Of a stretch of DNA of 64,000 nt, positions 36,656 to 46,492 are shown piece by piece; the first letter of the stretch is position 1, and each line of letters opens with the position of its first letter. The stretch spans positions 1,007,068 to 1,071,067 of the forward strand of contig NZ_FREX01000001.1 in the NCBI RefSeq assembly GCF_900143565.1. Direction: 5' to 3'. The notes under the pieces are model-generated. The model ran no database searches and was not told where the DNA came from. It worked only from the letters and a program-made list of their open reading frames with translations. The position numbers and the translations under genes are program-made. This DNA is from Pseudovibrio sp. Alg231-02. GTDB taxonomy: Bacteria; Pseudomonadota; Alphaproteobacteria; Rhizobiales; Stappiaceae.

Positions 36656-38245
36656 TTACGCGAGTTCTGGTTCCACCTTGGTTGGTTCTGGAGCCACCCA
36701 TTTTAGGATTGGTTTACGCGCAGCCGCTGTTTCATCCAGACGACGGCGCGGAGCCAGGAACGGAGCACCTTCGAAGCGGTCTTTTTCGCCTGCTTTTGCA
36801 CTCATCACCAGATCGCGCATGGTTGCAACGAACAGGTCCAGAGAAGCGCGGCTTTCGCTTTCGGTTGGTTCGATCAACATTGCACCACTTACGACCAGTG
36901 GGAAGTACATGGTCATTGGGTGGTAGCCTTCGTCGATCATCGCTTTTGCGAAGTCGAGCGTGGATACGCCAGTGTCATTCAGGAAGCTGTCGTCAAACAG
37001 AACTTCATGCATGCATGGCTTTACACCGAATGGCAAGGTCATCAGGTCCTGCAGGCCAACGCGGACGTAGTTGGCGTTCAGTACAGCATCTTCAGATGCC
37101 TGCTTGAGGCCATCGGAACCGTGAGACTGCATGTAAGACAGCGCACGTACATACATGCCCATCTGACCGAAGAATGCGGTCATACGGCCAAATGGCTGTT
37201 CTCCGTCCTTCAGCTGATCGGTTGTTTCAACAATTTCCAGCTCATCGCCATTTTTGCGGATGAATGGAAGCGGAGCGTATGGTGCCAGACGATCAGACAG
37301 AACAACCGGACCAGAACCTGGGCCACCACCGCCGTGCGGCGTGGAGAAGGTTTTGTGCAGGTTGATGTGCATGGCGTCGATGCCAAGATCACCCGGTTTT
37401 GCCTTGCCAACAATCGCGTTGAAGTTTGCGCCATCACAGTAGAAGTAGCCACCAGCTTCATGGATTGCGTTTGCAATCTCAATCACTTCTGGCTCAAACA
37501 GACCACAGGTGTTCGGGTTGGTGAGCATAAGCGCTGCCACCTGACCTGCGTGGGCTTCGATCTTTTCGATCACAGCTTCCACGGCCACTGTGCCGTCTTC
37601 GCGTGCCGGGATGGACACAACCTTGTAGCCAACCAGTGCAGCGGTTGCCGGGTTGGTGCCGTGAGCACTTTCCGGAACCAGAACGATGGAGCGTTCTTCA
37701 CCTTTGGCTGCAATTGCGTGCTTGATAGACATCATGCCGCACTGTTCACCGTGAGCACCAGCTTTCGGGCTCATGGCCACAGCGTTGGTGCCGGTGAGTT
37801 CCATCAGCCAGTCAGCCAGTTCAGAGATTAGCTCGAAAGCACCCGGAACTGTGGAGATTGGCTGCAGTGGGTGAATGTCAGCAAAGCCCGGCAGACGCGC
37901 CATTTTTTCGTTAAGGCGCGGGTTATGCTTCATGGTGCAGGAACCCAGCGGGTACAGGCCTGAATCAATCGCATAGTTGTTGCGGGACATGCGGACGTAG
38001 TGACGCATGGTTTCTGGCTCGGACAGAGCTGGAAGCTCTACCGGCTCAGAACGCATGTGGTTGCCGAGGCGTGGAACGAAGTCCATTGGCTCGTCAAGGT
38101 CTACACCACAGTTGTCCATGTGGCCGATCTCAAAGATGAGCGGCTCTTCCATGTCCAATGCTTTGTTGCCCGTAAAGGTCTGGTGCGGCATTGGGGGGCC
38201 AGCTTCACCAGCACGTGTTGGACGTCCCTGATGGTTCATAGTCAT
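36656..38245 (-). CDS. gcvPB: Glycine dehydrogenase (decarboxylating) subunit 2
   Basis: The C-terminal-type half of the P-protein as a separate 529-residue subunit. With GcvPA it decarboxylates glycine and passes the aminomethyl group to lipoyl-GcvH. The PLP-binding Lys lies in [53 protein letters not shown] near residue 95 is typical. The start ATG overlaps the gcvPA stop by 4 bp (ATGA), indicating coupling. It is the last gene of gcvT-gcvH-gcvPA-gcvPB and is followed by a terminator. The split-subunit form is common in many bacteria though single-chain GcvP is more usual in Rhizobiales. Confidence 0.96.
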   Translation of the reverse strand: MTMNHQGRPTRAGEAGPPMPHQTFTGNKALDMEEPLIFEIGHMDNCGVDLDEPMDFVPRLGNHMRSEPVELPALSEPETMRHYVRMSRNNYAIDSGLYPLGSCTMKHNPRLNEKMARLPGFADIHPLQPISTVPGAFELISELADWLMELTGTNAVAMSPKAGAHGEQCGMMSIKHAIAAKGEERSIVLVPESAHGTNPATAALVGYKVVSIPAREDGTVAVEAVIEKIEAHAGQVAALMLTNPNTCGLFEPEVIEIANAIHEAGGYFYCDGANFNAIVGKAKPGDLGIDAMHINLHKTFSTPHGGGGPGSGPVVLSDRLAPYAPLPFIRKNGDELEIVETTDQLKDGEQPFGRMTAFFGQMGMYVRALSYMQSHGSDGLKQASEDAVLNANYVRVGLQDLMTLPFGVKPCMHEVLFDDSFLNDTGVSTLDFAKAMIDEGYHPMTMYFPLVVSGAMLIEPTESESRASLDLFVATMRDLVMSAKAGEKDRFEGAPFLAPRRRLDETAAARKPILKWVAPEPTKVEPELA

Positions 38246-39591
38246 GCCAGCACCTCCTTCAGAGCCTGCGCGTAGGCTGCACGGTCCTCATCGGTGTTCA
38301 CTTCTGTGCTTGCAACAACGATCAGGTTGTCGATATCACCACCGGATTTGTCCAGACGGCAAACAGGAACACCGCCCAGAACGCCCTTTACAGCAAGAGC
38401 TTCAATCACGTCATGTGCATTCTTTGGCGTGCGAATTGTGAACTCGTTGAAGTACGCGGAGTTCAGCACTTCAACCCCCTCAACCGCAGAAAGAGCATCT
38501 GCCAGTGCAACTGCGCTCATGTGGTTGATGCGGGCAAGGCGTGCGAGGCCTTTGCCGCCCAACAAGGTCATGTGGATGGTGAACGCCAAGGAGCACAGAC
38601 CGGAGTTGGTGCAGATGTTGGAAGTCGCTTTGTCACGACGAATGTGCTGCTCACGGGTGGAGAGGGTCAACACGAAACCGCGCTTGCCTTCTGCATCCGT
38701 TGTTTCACCACAAACACGACCCGGCATGTTGCGGATGTACTTCTGGCGGGTTGCAAACAGACCAACGTAAGGGCCACCGAAGGTGAGCGGGTTACCGATG
38801 GACTGGCCTTCGCCAACCACGATGTCCGCGCCCTGAGCACCTGGGCTTTCCAGAAGGCCGAGGGAAACAACTTCAGTGAACACTGCGATCAACAGAGCTT
38901 TGTGCTTGTGCGCTTTTTCTGCAATCGGCTTCAGATCGATCAACTGGCCGTAGAAGGACGGAGACTGAACCACCACACAGGAGGTTTCGTCGTCGATCTG
39001 TGCCAGAATATCTTCTGTACCAGTTGGGTCTGCCGGCAGTGCCGCAACAGATGCACCAGGCAGTTTTGCAGAAACACCTTCAACCACTTCACGGTACTGC
39101 GGATGCAAGCCACCGGAAAGAACCGCTTTTTTCTTGCGGGTTACACGGTGCGCCATCAACACAGCTTCAGCTGTGCCGGTAGATCCATCGTACATGGACG
39201 CGTTGGCGACTTCCATTCCGGTCAGGTTTGCCACCTGTGTCTGGAACTCGAAGAGTGCCTGAAGCGTGCCCTGTGTGATTTCTGGCTGATACGGAGTGTA
39301 GCTTGTCAGAAATTCAGAACGCTGGATCAGATGATCAACCGTTGCTGGCACGTGGTGTTTGTACGCCCCTGCCCCAACGAAGAACGGTAGAGATCCAGCA
39401 CTGACATTCTTGTTCGCCATTGCGCTGAGCTGACGCTCAACTTGCATTTCTGTCTTGCGACGCGGCAAAGTTGTCAGTTCTTCAAGGCGAACGGCCTCTG
39501 GGATATCGGCAAACAGCTCATCGATTGAGTCTACGCCGATACGCGCCAGCATGTCGGCGCGGTCGTTGTCTGAAAGCGGAAGATACCGCAT
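38242..39591 (-). CDS. gcvPA: Glycine dehydrogenase (decarboxylating) subunit 1
   Basis: The N-terminal-type half of the split P-protein (449 residues). It begins [31 protein letters not shown] and contains [68 protein letters not shown], all typical. It lacks the PLP Lys, which is supplied by GcvPB. It overlaps gcvPB by 4 bp. GGAGAGAAC precedes the start, and a perfect CATCAGA/TCTGATG hairpin sits directly upstream of that Shine-Dalgarno. Confidence 0.96.
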   Translation of the reverse strand: MRYLPLSDNDRADMLARIGVDSIDELFADIPEAVRLEELTTLPRRKTEMQVERQLSAMANKNVSAGSLPFFVGAGAYKHHVPATVDHLIQRSEFLTSYTPYQPEITQGTLQALFEFQTQVANLTGMEVANASMYDGSTGTAEAVLMAHRVTRKKKAVLSGGLHPQYREVVEGVSAKLPGASVAALPADPTGTEDILAQIDDETSCVVVQSPSFYGQLIDLKPIAEKAHKHKALLIAVFTEVVSLGLLESPGAQGADIVVGEGQSIGNPLTFGGPYVGLFATRQKYIRNMPGRVCGETTDAEGKRGFVLTLSTREQHIRRDKATSNICTNSGLCSLAFTIHMTLLGGKGLARLARINHMSAVALADALSAVEGVEVLNSAYFNEFTIRTPKNAHDVIEALAVKGVLGGVPVCRLDKSGGDIDNLIVVASTEVNTDEDRAAYAQALKEVLA

Positions 39592-39601
39592 GTTCTCTCT
39601 C

Positions 39602-39684
39602 CATCAGATTGTCTGATGCACATTGCAGCAAAAGCGAACAGGGCTTCTGCCATTTCCTGCCATGCGGCTGTCGTGCATGGCAGG
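39602..39684 (-). repeat. Two perfect hairpins in the gcvH-gcvPA spacer
   Basis: CATCAGA/TCTGATG with a 3-nt loop occupies 39602-39618, directly before the gcvPA ribosome-binding site. CCTGCCATGC/GCATGGCAGG with a 9-nt loop occupies 39656-39684. Neither has a T-run. They may set the GcvH to GcvP ratio through RNA stability or partial pausing; this is inference. Confidence 0.55.
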
Positions 39685-39758
39685 TGATGAACGGCTTTTG
39701 GCTTATTGCGTATTCTTATTCCGAAAACCGGTCGGGCTTTTCGGGAGTACGCTTTGCC

Positions 39759-40130
39759 TTAAAGCGTTTCTACAAATGCTTTGTAGTCAGCTTCGCTCAT
39801 CAGGGCTTCTAGCTGTGCAGCATTCCCGAGCTTCATTTTGAAGAACCATGCAGCGCCTTCTGGGTCTTCATTCACTTTTGCAGGCTCATCAACGAGCAGT
39901 TCGTTGCCCTCAACGATCTCACCATCGAGCGGCGCATATACTTCAGATGCAGCTTTCACGGATTCCACAACAGCAACTTCATCGTCCTGATCGACGGTTT
40001 TGCCGTTTTCTGGCAGTTCGACGAACACAACATCGCCCAGCTGGCTCTGTGCGAACTCAGTGATACCGACGGTTACTACGTCTCCCTCAACCTTCAGCCA
40101 CTCGTGGTCTTTTGTGAAATATGTGCTCAT
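39759..40130 (-). CDS. gcvH: Glycine cleavage system H protein
   Basis: The 123-residue lipoyl carrier of the glycine cleavage system. The lipoylated Lys lies in [25 protein letters not shown]. The N-terminus [43 protein letters not shown] is the standard H-protein fold. Length is normal. It is second in the operon, 69 bp after gcvT and 167 bp before gcvPA. Confidence 0.98.
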   Translation of the reverse strand: MSTYFTKDHEWLKVEGDVVTVGITEFAQSQLGDVVFVELPENGKTVDQDDEVAVVESVKAASEVYAPLDGEIVEGNELLVDEPAKVNEDPEGAAWFFKMKLGNAAQLEALMSEADYKAFVETL

Positions 40131-40199
40131 TTAAGCGTTCCCTACACTGTCGTTTGTCGATTGAAATGTGATTGGGGCAGCCCGCTGCCCTCACCGGAA

Positions 40200-41342
40200 T
40201 TATTTTGGTTTGCGGTAGTAGCGCTGCGCTACAAACGGCATCTCAGCAACCTTGGCAGGAAGCGCGCGGCCACGGACCACAAGCTCTAATTCTGTACCAA
40301 TTTCCGCCAGATTGGACGGGACATAGCCCATCGCAACTGGTGCGCCGAGAGTTGGCCCATAACCGCCAGATGTGACGCGGCCAATAATTTCTTCTGTACC
40401 CGGGACGCGGATTTCCGCGCCTTCACGTGCTGGTGCACGGCCTTCAAGCAGCAAGCCTACACGGAGATTTTCGGTGCCTTCAGCCAGCTGTTTCAGCACA
40501 CGTTCACCACCTGGGAAATCACCTGCTTCTTTACGGCGCTTCTGCATGCAGAAGGTGATATTGCCTTCAACAGGCGTGGTGTTTTCGTCGATGTCGTGAC
40601 CATAAAGGCAAAGACCTGCTTCAAGACGCAGGCTGTCACGAGCGCCAAGCCCGATGGATTCTACGCGCTCATCTGCGAGCAGCGCTTTTGCAACTGCTTC
40701 AGCAGCGCCAGCCGGAATGGAAATCTCATAGCCATCTTCGCCAGTGTACCCTGAGCGGGAGGCAATAACGGAGATGCCGTCAAATTCCAGAGGACGCGCT
40801 TCCATGAAGCCCATTTCTGCAGCTTCTGGTGCGTGCAGCGCCATCACTTCAGCGGCTTTTGGACCTTGGATTGCGATCAATGCGCGATCTTCAACGATCT
40901 CAAGCTTTACGTTTTCTGGAAGGGCTGCTGCGATGATTTTATAGTCGTTGTCTTTACATGCAGCATTTACGACGAGCATGAGGCGACCATCATCTTCGCT
41001 CGCCAGAGGGCGAGAGACCATGAGGTCATCAATGATGCAGCCGTTGTCGTTGAGCAGAACGGTGTAACGCTGTTTGCCCGGCTTCAGTTCCTTCATGTTG
41101 GAAGGAACAAGTGTTTCCAGAGCAGCAGCAGTGGTTGCATGGTCTGGGCCTACGAGCCAAGCCTGCCCCATGTGAGACACATCAAAGAGGCCTGCGCTTT
41201 CACGTGTGAAGAGGTGTTCTTTCATCACGCCAAGCGGGAACTGCACTGGCATATCATAACCAGCGAACGGCACCATTTTAGCGCCAAGCTCTACATGAAG
41301 ATCGAAAAGCGGTGTTTTTAGCAGGTCTGCAGCTTCAGCCAT
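40200..41342 (-). CDS. gcvT: Aminomethyltransferase (glycine cleavage T protein)
   Basis: GcvT (380 residues) releases ammonia from aminomethyl-lipoyl-GcvH and transfers the carbon to tetrahydrofolate. Typical pieces are TPLFDLHVELGAKMVPFAGYDMPVQFPLGVMKEHLFTRESAGLFDVSHMGQ, SRSGYTGEDGYEISIP with the folate-region Asp neighbourhood, and GLGARDSLRLEAGLCLYGHDI. It is the first gene after the tandem glycine riboswitch; its GAGGGG Shine-Dalgarno lies just beyond the expression-platform stem. Confidence 0.97.
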   Translation of the reverse strand: MAEAADLLKTPLFDLHVELGAKMVPFAGYDMPVQFPLGVMKEHLFTRESAGLFDVSHMGQAWLVGPDHATTAAALETLVPSNMKELKPGKQRYTVLLNDNGCIIDDLMVSRPLASEDDGRLMLVVNAACKDNDYKIIAAALPENVKLEIVEDRALIAIQGPKAAEVMALHAPEAAEMGFMEARPLEFDGISVIASRSGYTGEDGYEISIPAGAAEAVAKALLADERVESIGLGARDSLRLEAGLCLYGHDIDENTTPVEGNITFCMQKRRKEAGDFPGGERVLKQLAEGTENLRVGLLLEGRAPAREGAEIRVPGTEEIIGRVTSGGYGPTLGAPVAMGYVPSNLAEIGTELELVVRGRALPAKVAEMPFVAQRYYRKPK

Positions 41343-41353
41343 ATGGTCCCCTC

Positions 41354-41420
41354 AGACAGTGGCGTACACATCAACGACCATTCCAAAGTCGCGGAATGAT
41401 CGAGTACGCCCCCTCTGTCT
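41354..41420 (-). promoter_or_regulatory. Expression-platform stem of the glycine riboswitch
   Basis: On the minus strand AGACAG and GGCGTAC (41404-41420) pair with GTACGCC and CTGTCT (41354-41367), enclosing a CATTCC/GGAATG hairpin. The 5' arm overlaps the 3' edge of aptamer 2 and the 3' arm ends next to the gcvT Shine-Dalgarno. There is no T-run, so control is probably translational. Confidence 0.55.
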
Positions 41421-41635
41421 CGAGAACCTGAGAGATTTCCCACGCTGGCAGCTACAAAAACCAGAATGGTTACTCCTTCGGTGAGAGCCTTAACATGCGA
41501 TCCAACAGGATTGCGTGCTCGGCACTGCTTTCCAGAGTGTTGCTTACTGTGCGGTCCTTTTGCCTGAGAGTTTCCGGGGCGGTTGCTCCTTCGGCGATAA
41601 CCCAATGGGTGGCTTATTCTCTCCCGCACAGCTCT
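41405..41635 (-). ncRNA. Tandem glycine riboswitch
   Basis: On the minus strand, reading from about 41630: GGGAGAGA, then CGCCGAAGGAGCAA, then AAACTCTCAGGCAAAAGGACC make the first aptamer. A short linker follows, then CACCGAAGGAGTAACC and AAATCTCTCAGG make the second. These are the conserved cores of the gcvT-type riboswitch, and the doubled arrangement is typical of cooperative glycine switches, here 60 bp before gcvT. Glycine binding would turn on the cleavage operon. Confidence 0.95.
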
Positions 41636-41756
41636 ATCACGCGCCAGCCCTCCTCAGACCGGCGAATGTATTCCCCCTGAATGACTGCAACGTGTCATTC
41701 AAGAAGGCTGGCGCGACACTATGACGCCAAGCTGTAATCACTTACTAACCTATTTT

Positions 41757-42344
41757 TTACTTTTCGTCGAATCCAAAGACAACATTTTGTCCCGGTTCAT
41801 TCGGAAGGATAATATTTTCTTCCACAAATGCCCATGTTGCAGACGGCGATCCGGCCCCTAAAGTGACAGGAACGCTGAAGAGTTTGGAGTAGATTGTTTT
41901 TTCTCCGCCATCCACACCTTGTGTGACTGCTACACGCACAGGAAGCAAAATTTCGCCGCCTTTCCAGGTTGGACCGGGTGTAATGTTGCCTGCGATGCCC
42001 AATTTCATCGCGGAATTCTGACCGGACTTTTTACAAGTACGCGCCCAATCCCTGATGATGGCCTGATAGCTCAGATTCTCAGGCGTCTTTTCTTTTCCGC
42101 GCGGGTACACCGTCAGGATGGTTGTTCCTGAAAGCTCCTGCAAAGCGGGGCATAAGGCTGGCGCCTGAAGAACGGACAGATCAAAGGTCTTCTCAGTTGC
42201 AGGCGGGTTTGTAGAGGAAGCTTCCAGCTCGTTGTCCGATGACATAAAGCTGCCGCATCCTGCCAGTGAAGCACCAAGTGCTGCCAGAAGAATTGCCCGG
42301 CCTGTGTTTTTGAGCAGTGATTTTGCCAATAAATTGCCCACCAT
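41757..42344 (-). CDS. Putative lipoprotein (195 aa)
   Basis: A 195-residue predicted lipoprotein with signal MVGNLLAKSLLKNTGRAILLAALGASLAGC, Cys30 being the lipidation site. The mature part (LSVLQAPALCPALQELSGTTILTVYPRG, then SYQAIIRDWARTCKKSG and WKGGEILLPVRVAVTQG) resembles conserved alphaproteobacterial envelope lipoproteins without a named function. Two Cys in the mature part may form a disulfide. The ATG at 42344 gives a proper lipoprotein signal; the GTG at 42389 would add 15 unlikely residues. It ends at the ispH-divergent region and lies downstream of the riboswitch region in the gcv direction but is an independent unit. Confidence 0.75.
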   Translation of the reverse strand: MVGNLLAKSLLKNTGRAILLAALGASLAGCGSFMSSDNELEASSTNPPATEKTFDLSVLQAPALCPALQELSGTTILTVYPRGKEKTPENLSYQAIIRDWARTCKKSGQNSAMKLGIAGNITPGPTWKGGEILLPVRVAVTQGVDGGEKTIYSKLFSVPVTLGAGSPSATWAFVEENIILPNEPGQNVVFGFDEK

Positions 42345-42554
42345 ACGAATCCCAAATTTACCTGCAGTTTTTGTTTCTATATCAGCCACAAACGCAAATG
42401 GCGAGATACATCAGGCACCTGAAACACAGTAGAGGAAGCTGACAGGCTGAATATTGGAGAAAATCAGCCCTTGATGCCCGATTAAAAACTCTTTTTCTTG
42501 ACAGAGGCAGTCAACATCCTTCAATTGCTCAAAGTCAAAACTCAGGAATACATC

Positions 42555-43550
42555 ATGCAGGTTACGCCGACCACAAAGGCACCGATCAAAATTCTTCTTT
42601 GCGCTCCACGTGGCTTTTGTGCCGGTGTTGATCGCGCGATCCAGATCGTCGACCTCGCTCTCGAGAAATACGGTGCTCCTGTTTATGTGCGCCACGAGAT
42701 CGTTCACAATAAGTATGTGGTTGAATCTCTGCGCAACAAAGGTGCTGTTTTTGTTGAGGAATTAGATGAGATACCGGCAGACGACCGTCCTGTTATTTTT
42801 TCTGCACACGGTGTACCAAAATCTGTGCCAGAGGCTGCGCGACTGCGTAATCTGTTCTTCCTTGATGCCACTTGTCCGCTGGTTTCCAAGGTGCACAAAG
42901 AAGCTATTTTGCATGACAGGCGCGAGCGCGAAATTCTGCTGATCGGCCATAAAGGCCATCCAGAAGTTGTTGGCACCATGGGTCAGCTACCGCGAGGACG
43001 TGTCTCGCTTATTGAGACAGCAGAGGATGCTCGCCAGTTTAAACCGAAGACCGACCGGCAATTGGCGTGGATTTCTCAAACGACTCTTTCTGTTGATGAC
43101 ACAGAAGAGATTGTCAAAATTCTTGAAGAACGCTTCCCAACCATTGCGAAGCCGCACAAGGATGACATCTGCTATGCAACAACCAACCGCCAGCATGCTG
43201 TGAAGGAAATTGCACCGAAGTGCGATGCCATGATTGTTGTTGGTGCACCAAACTCCTCCAACTCCAAGCGCCTGCGCGAAGTTGGTGAGAGAGCAGGTTG
43301 TGACAAGGCTTTCCTCATTCAGCGAGCCTCCGAGATCTTCTGGGATGATTTTGAAGGTGCAAAAACAATCGGTATCACCGCCGGTGCGTCTGCCCCTGAA
43401 ATCCTTGTTGAAGAAATTGTTGAATCCTTCCGTGAGCATTATGATGTGACACTGGAAACCGTTACAACTGCTGAAGAAGACATTTCATTCAATCTACCGA
43501 AAGAGTTACGGACCGCTGCCGCGCCTAGCGGAACAAGTCCGGCTGAATAG
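42555..43550 (+). CDS. ispH: 4-Hydroxy-3-methylbut-2-enyl diphosphate reductase
   Basis: IspH (331 residues) performs the last step of the MEP isoprenoid pathway, reducing HMBPP to IPP and DMAPP. The three iron-sulfur Cys are in [28 protein letters not shown] and [11 protein letters not shown]. Further typical segments are [24 protein letters not shown] and ITAGASAPE. The ATG at 42555 follows CAGGAA at a good distance; the in-frame TTG at 42498 is not needed. It is 2 bp from thrB, and ispH-thrB-rnhA is a conserved alphaproteobacterial unit. Confidence 0.97.
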   Translation: MQVTPTTKAPIKILLCAPRGFCAGVDRAIQIVDLALEKYGAPVYVRHEIVHNKYVVESLRNKGAVFVEELDEIPADDRPVIFSAHGVPKSVPEAARLRNLFFLDATCPLVSKVHKEAILHDRREREILLIGHKGHPEVVGTMGQLPRGRVSLIETAEDARQFKPKTDRQLAWISQTTLSVDDTEEIVKILEERFPTIAKPHKDDICYATTNRQHAVKEIAPKCDAMIVVGAPNSSNSKRLREVGERAGCDKAFLIQRASEIFWDDFEGAKTIGITAGASAPEILVEEIVESFREHYDVTLETVTTAEEDISFNLPKELRTAAAPSGTSPAE

Positions 43551-43552
43551 TT

Positions 43553-44518
43553 ATGGCTGTATATACCGATGTTTCCGATGAAGAGCTGGGCGCTTTCATC
43601 GACCGTTTCAACATTGGCAATTTGCTCTCTTACAAGGGCATTGCTGAAGGTGTCGAAAACTCCAACTATCTGGTTCATACGGAGACGGGCTATTACATCC
43701 TGACGCTCTACGAAAAACGCGTTAATCCTGATGATTTGCCGTTTTTTCTGGGGCTGATGCAGCATCTTGCCAATAATGGCCTGAACTGCCCTACTCCGCT
43801 TATTGACCGTGACGGGCAGATGCTTGGCGAGCTTGCGGGACGTCCTGCAGCCATGGTTACCTTCCTTGATGGTATGTGGGTTCGTAAGCCTCAGCTGGTG
43901 CATTGCGCTGAGCTGGGTAAAGGCATGGCGCGGATGCATCTGGCAGGCGCCGACTTTGAGATCAAACGACCAAACTCTCTGAGCGTTGATGGTTGGGCTC
44001 CTTTACTAGATGCCAGCCGTGGGCGTGCGCATGAAGTGAAGGTTGGCCTTGCAGAAGAGCTGACTGCGGAACTGGATGAGCTACAGGCACTGTGGCCGCA
44101 AGAACTGCCAAACGGTGTTATTCATGCTGACCTATTCCCGGACAATGTGTTTTATCTGGGCAAAGAACTTTCCGGTCTGATCGACTTCTACTTTGCTTGT
44201 AATGATGCCTTTGCCTATGACGTGGCAATCTGCATCAATGCCTGGTGCTTTGAACCGGATGGCATGTTCAACGTCACGAAAGCGCGGGCATTGCTGGAAG
44301 GTTATCGCAGTGTGCGTCCGTTCAGCGAGCTTGAATTCGACAACCTGCCTTTGTTGTGTCGTGGTGCAGCGCTGCGCTTCCTGCTGACCCGTCTTTACGA
44401 CTGGCTGTCGGTGCCGGAAGGTGCGCTTGTTGTTCCAAAAGATCCACTTGAATACCTGCATAAACTCAGGTTCCATCGTGGCGTATCCAATGCGAGTGCA
44501 TACGGGCTGGATAAATGA
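43553..44518 (+). CDS. thrB: Homoserine kinase (aminoglycoside phosphotransferase-like type)
   Basis: ThrB (321 residues) phosphorylates homoserine on the path to threonine. This is the APH-fold type found in alphaproteobacteria, not the GHMP type. The start [41 protein letters not shown] and the kinase motif [17 protein letters not shown], followed by [28 protein letters not shown], are diagnostic. The ATG is 2 bp after ispH and the stop overlaps rnhA by 4 bp (ATGA), so translational coupling is likely. ThrC is 8 kb away on the other strand. Confidence 0.96.
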   Translation: MAVYTDVSDEELGAFIDRFNIGNLLSYKGIAEGVENSNYLVHTETGYYILTLYEKRVNPDDLPFFLGLMQHLANNGLNCPTPLIDRDGQMLGELAGRPAAMVTFLDGMWVRKPQLVHCAELGKGMARMHLAGADFEIKRPNSLSVDGWAPLLDASRGRAHEVKVGLAEELTAELDELQALWPQELPNGVIHADLFPDNVFYLGKELSGLIDFYFACNDAFAYDVAICINAWCFEPDGMFNVTKARALLEGYRSVRPFSELEFDNLPLLCRGAALRFLLTRLYDWLSVPEGALVVPKDPLEYLHKLRFHRGVSNASAYGLDK

Positions 44519-44967
44519 CCGATACCAAACGTGTTGAGACATGGACTGATGGAGCTTGCTCCGGCAACCCGGGACCTGGCGGCTGGGGCGTGCTGCTGCG
44601 CTTTGGCGAGCATGAGAAAGAATTGTGCGGCGGCGAGCCTGATACAACCAACAACCGCATGGAGTTGATGGCAGCCATTCAGGCTCTTGATTCCCTGAAG
44701 CGCTCTTGTGCCGTCGATCTTTATACCGACAGTTCCTATGTGAAAAACGGCATTACGCAGTGGATGCATAACTGGAAGCGCAAGGGCTGGCGGACTGCTT
44801 CCAACTCACCCGTTAAAAACGCTGATTTATGGCAACTGCTGGATACGGCAGCACAACGGCATGATGTTGCGTGGCACTGGATCAAAGGTCATGCCGGGCA
44901 CGAAGAAAACGAACGTGCTGATGAGCTTGCCCGCAAGGGTATGAAACCCTTTCAGAAATCCAAGTAA
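44515..44967 (+). CDS. rnhA: Ribonuclease HI
   Basis: RNase HI (150 residues) degrades RNA in RNA-DNA hybrids. The four acidic active-site positions are visible in [19 protein letters not shown] (Asp), [11 protein letters not shown] (Glu), [14 protein letters not shown] (Asp) and [15 protein letters not shown] (Asp). Length and ending are normal. It overlaps thrB by 4 bp. With rnhB the window encodes both RNases H. Confidence 0.97.
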   Translation: MTDTKRVETWTDGACSGNPGPGGWGVLLRFGEHEKELCGGEPDTTNNRMELMAAIQALDSLKRSCAVDLYTDSSYVKNGITQWMHNWKRKGWRTASNSPVKNADLWQLLDTAAQRHDVAWHWIKGHAGHEENERADELARKGMKPFQKSK

Positions 44968-44990
44968 GTCGGGAAGGCAAGGTCAGGTTT

Positions 44991-45920
44991 ATGGAAAACC
45001 AGCTTCCCCACTCTCGGCCGGAAGAGGCGAAAAAGAAATCACGCAAAGCCAAGCGTGTGCTGATTCTTGCTAATCCGACCGCGACATCTTTCCGTTTTCA
45101 AAACATCACAGAGATTGTGCAATGCCTTGAAGACGCCGGGATGAAGGTGGAGCTGAAACTCACCAGCCGTGCAAGCGAGATCGCTGAGACTTGCACGGAC
45201 CCTGACCTAAGCACAGATATTCTGGCTGTTGCTGGTGGGGATGCCTCTGTGAGTGAGGCTGCTTCTGCTTTGCTGGGGCGTGGAATGAAACCGCATCTGG
45301 CGATTATTCCGTTGGGCACCGCAAATGTACTTGCTCATGAACTGGGCGTACCGAGTACGCCGCAAGAGATTGCCAAGACCATCATCGCAGGCAAGACGAA
45401 GAAACTGCACAATGGTTTTGCCAATGGACGCCCGTTCTTCCTATCCACGTCAACCGGCTTTGATGCAGAAGTGGTGCATGTTGTACCTCTGCGTCTGAAG
45501 CGACGTTACGGTCGGTTTGCTTATCTCTTCATTGCGGCTCAGCTGGCATTTTCGCGCCGCAAAGGCAGCTTTAAAGTGCGGGCAGACGATGAAGAGCTGC
45601 AGTGCGCGATGGCTTTGATCACCAATGGCCGCTACTACGCTGGTAAACACCTCGTGGTGCCTGATGCGTCCATTCTGGAGAAGAAACTGCATCTACTGGT
45701 CTTTAAAGAGGACGGGGTGTGGGCGCTCTTCAAATACGCATGCCGCTTACTTACTGGCAGCGTCGCAAAATCCCGTAATGTTGAGTGCAAGGCAATCAGA
45801 ACTGCCCGCATAGATGCCTATCGCGCAGCGGCAGTTCAAATCGACGGAGAGCCATTTGGCGGCACACCGCTTGAGGTTTCTGTTGGCGACTGTGAATTGA
45901 CGATTATTTCTGGAAAATAG
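44991..45920 (+). CDS. Diacylglycerol/lipid kinase-family protein
   Basis: A 309-residue protein of the DAGK/YegS family, which phosphorylates lipids such as diacylglycerol or sphingoid-like acceptors at the inner membrane. The nucleotide-binding start is RVLILANPTATSFRF. The usual GGDGT motif reads GGDASVSEAASAL, and the following PLGTANVLAHELG is intact. The C-terminal half contains ISTSTGFDAEVV-like LSTSTGFDAEVVHVVP and a GGTPLEV ending. The GGDAS change may alter ATP binding. It follows rnhA by 23 bp and may be the last gene of that operon. Substrate is unknown. Confidence 0.82.
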   Translation: MENQLPHSRPEEAKKKSRKAKRVLILANPTATSFRFQNITEIVQCLEDAGMKVELKLTSRASEIAETCTDPDLSTDILAVAGGDASVSEAASALLGRGMKPHLAIIPLGTANVLAHELGVPSTPQEIAKTIIAGKTKKLHNGFANGRPFFLSTSTGFDAEVVHVVPLRLKRRYGRFAYLFIAAQLAFSRRKGSFKVRADDEELQCAMALITNGRYYAGKHLVVPDASILEKKLHLLVFKEDGVWALFKYACRLLTGSVAKSRNVECKAIRTARIDAYRAAAVQIDGEPFGGTPLEVSVGDCELTIISGK

Positions 45921-46184
45921 AACAGCCCTTCCCTTTCACAATCCACTTGATGGTTACAGCCTCAAATTTACGTAGTGCTTCCGGCAGGTTACAGACAACC
46001 TGTACGCTCAGCATATTTAGAGCCGAAATTTTCTAAATTTCCTTCATGATATGAATAACTTAGGCTGAGACGATAGGCCGCTCGCACGTTAACATCTGCG
46101 CAATATATAATTGATAATGCGTATATCAGTTTTCCAAACTAATGATTCTAGTTATCGCATATTGATGTAAGGGCCGGCGGTCTC

Positions 46185-46469
46185 ATGATACCTCGTCCGA
46201 AACTTTTAGAAATAGAAAACCGGGACTATAAACGGCATGCCTGTCATTGGCCTGCTGTTCTGCTTACGGATAATTTCAACCGATCCTGCGTGATTGAGGA
46301 CATCAGCAACGGTGGTTGTCGGCTGCTGATCAATACCGGAAAGCTCGTGTCCGGTGACATGGTGAAAATTCAGGTGCCAGCCCGCAAACTTTCCTTCAGC
46401 GGCAAGGTCGTCTGGCTGCATTGCGAAGAAGCCGGTATCAAGTTCACTTCCAAACCTGCCAAACTCTGA
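46185..46469 (+). CDS. PilZ-domain protein
   Basis: A 94-residue single PilZ domain, a receptor for cyclic di-GMP. Both ligand motifs are present: RDYKR (RxxxR) near residue 13 and DISNGG (DxSxxG) near residue 42. There is no other domain. It lies close to a large GGDEF/EAL protein gene (47.7-50.6 kb) with a carboxypeptidase gene between them, so local c-di-GMP signalling to the envelope is possible. The Shine-Dalgarno is weak. Confidence 0.87.
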   Translation: MIPRPKLLEIENRDYKRHACHWPAVLLTDNFNRSCVIEDISNGGCRLLINTGKLVSGDMVKIQVPARKLSFSGKVVWLHCEEAGIKFTSKPAKL

Positions 46470-46492
46470 CATGTGGCAGGAATTGCAACAAG

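Noticed and set aside
36920-37831. Plus-strand open frame of 303 codons inside gcvPB
   Set aside because: Antisense to a strongly conserved gene with no start signal.
38413-39390. Plus-strand open frame of 325 codons inside gcvPA
   Set aside because: Antisense to gcvPA; it looks like a mirror of its codon bias and not a protein.
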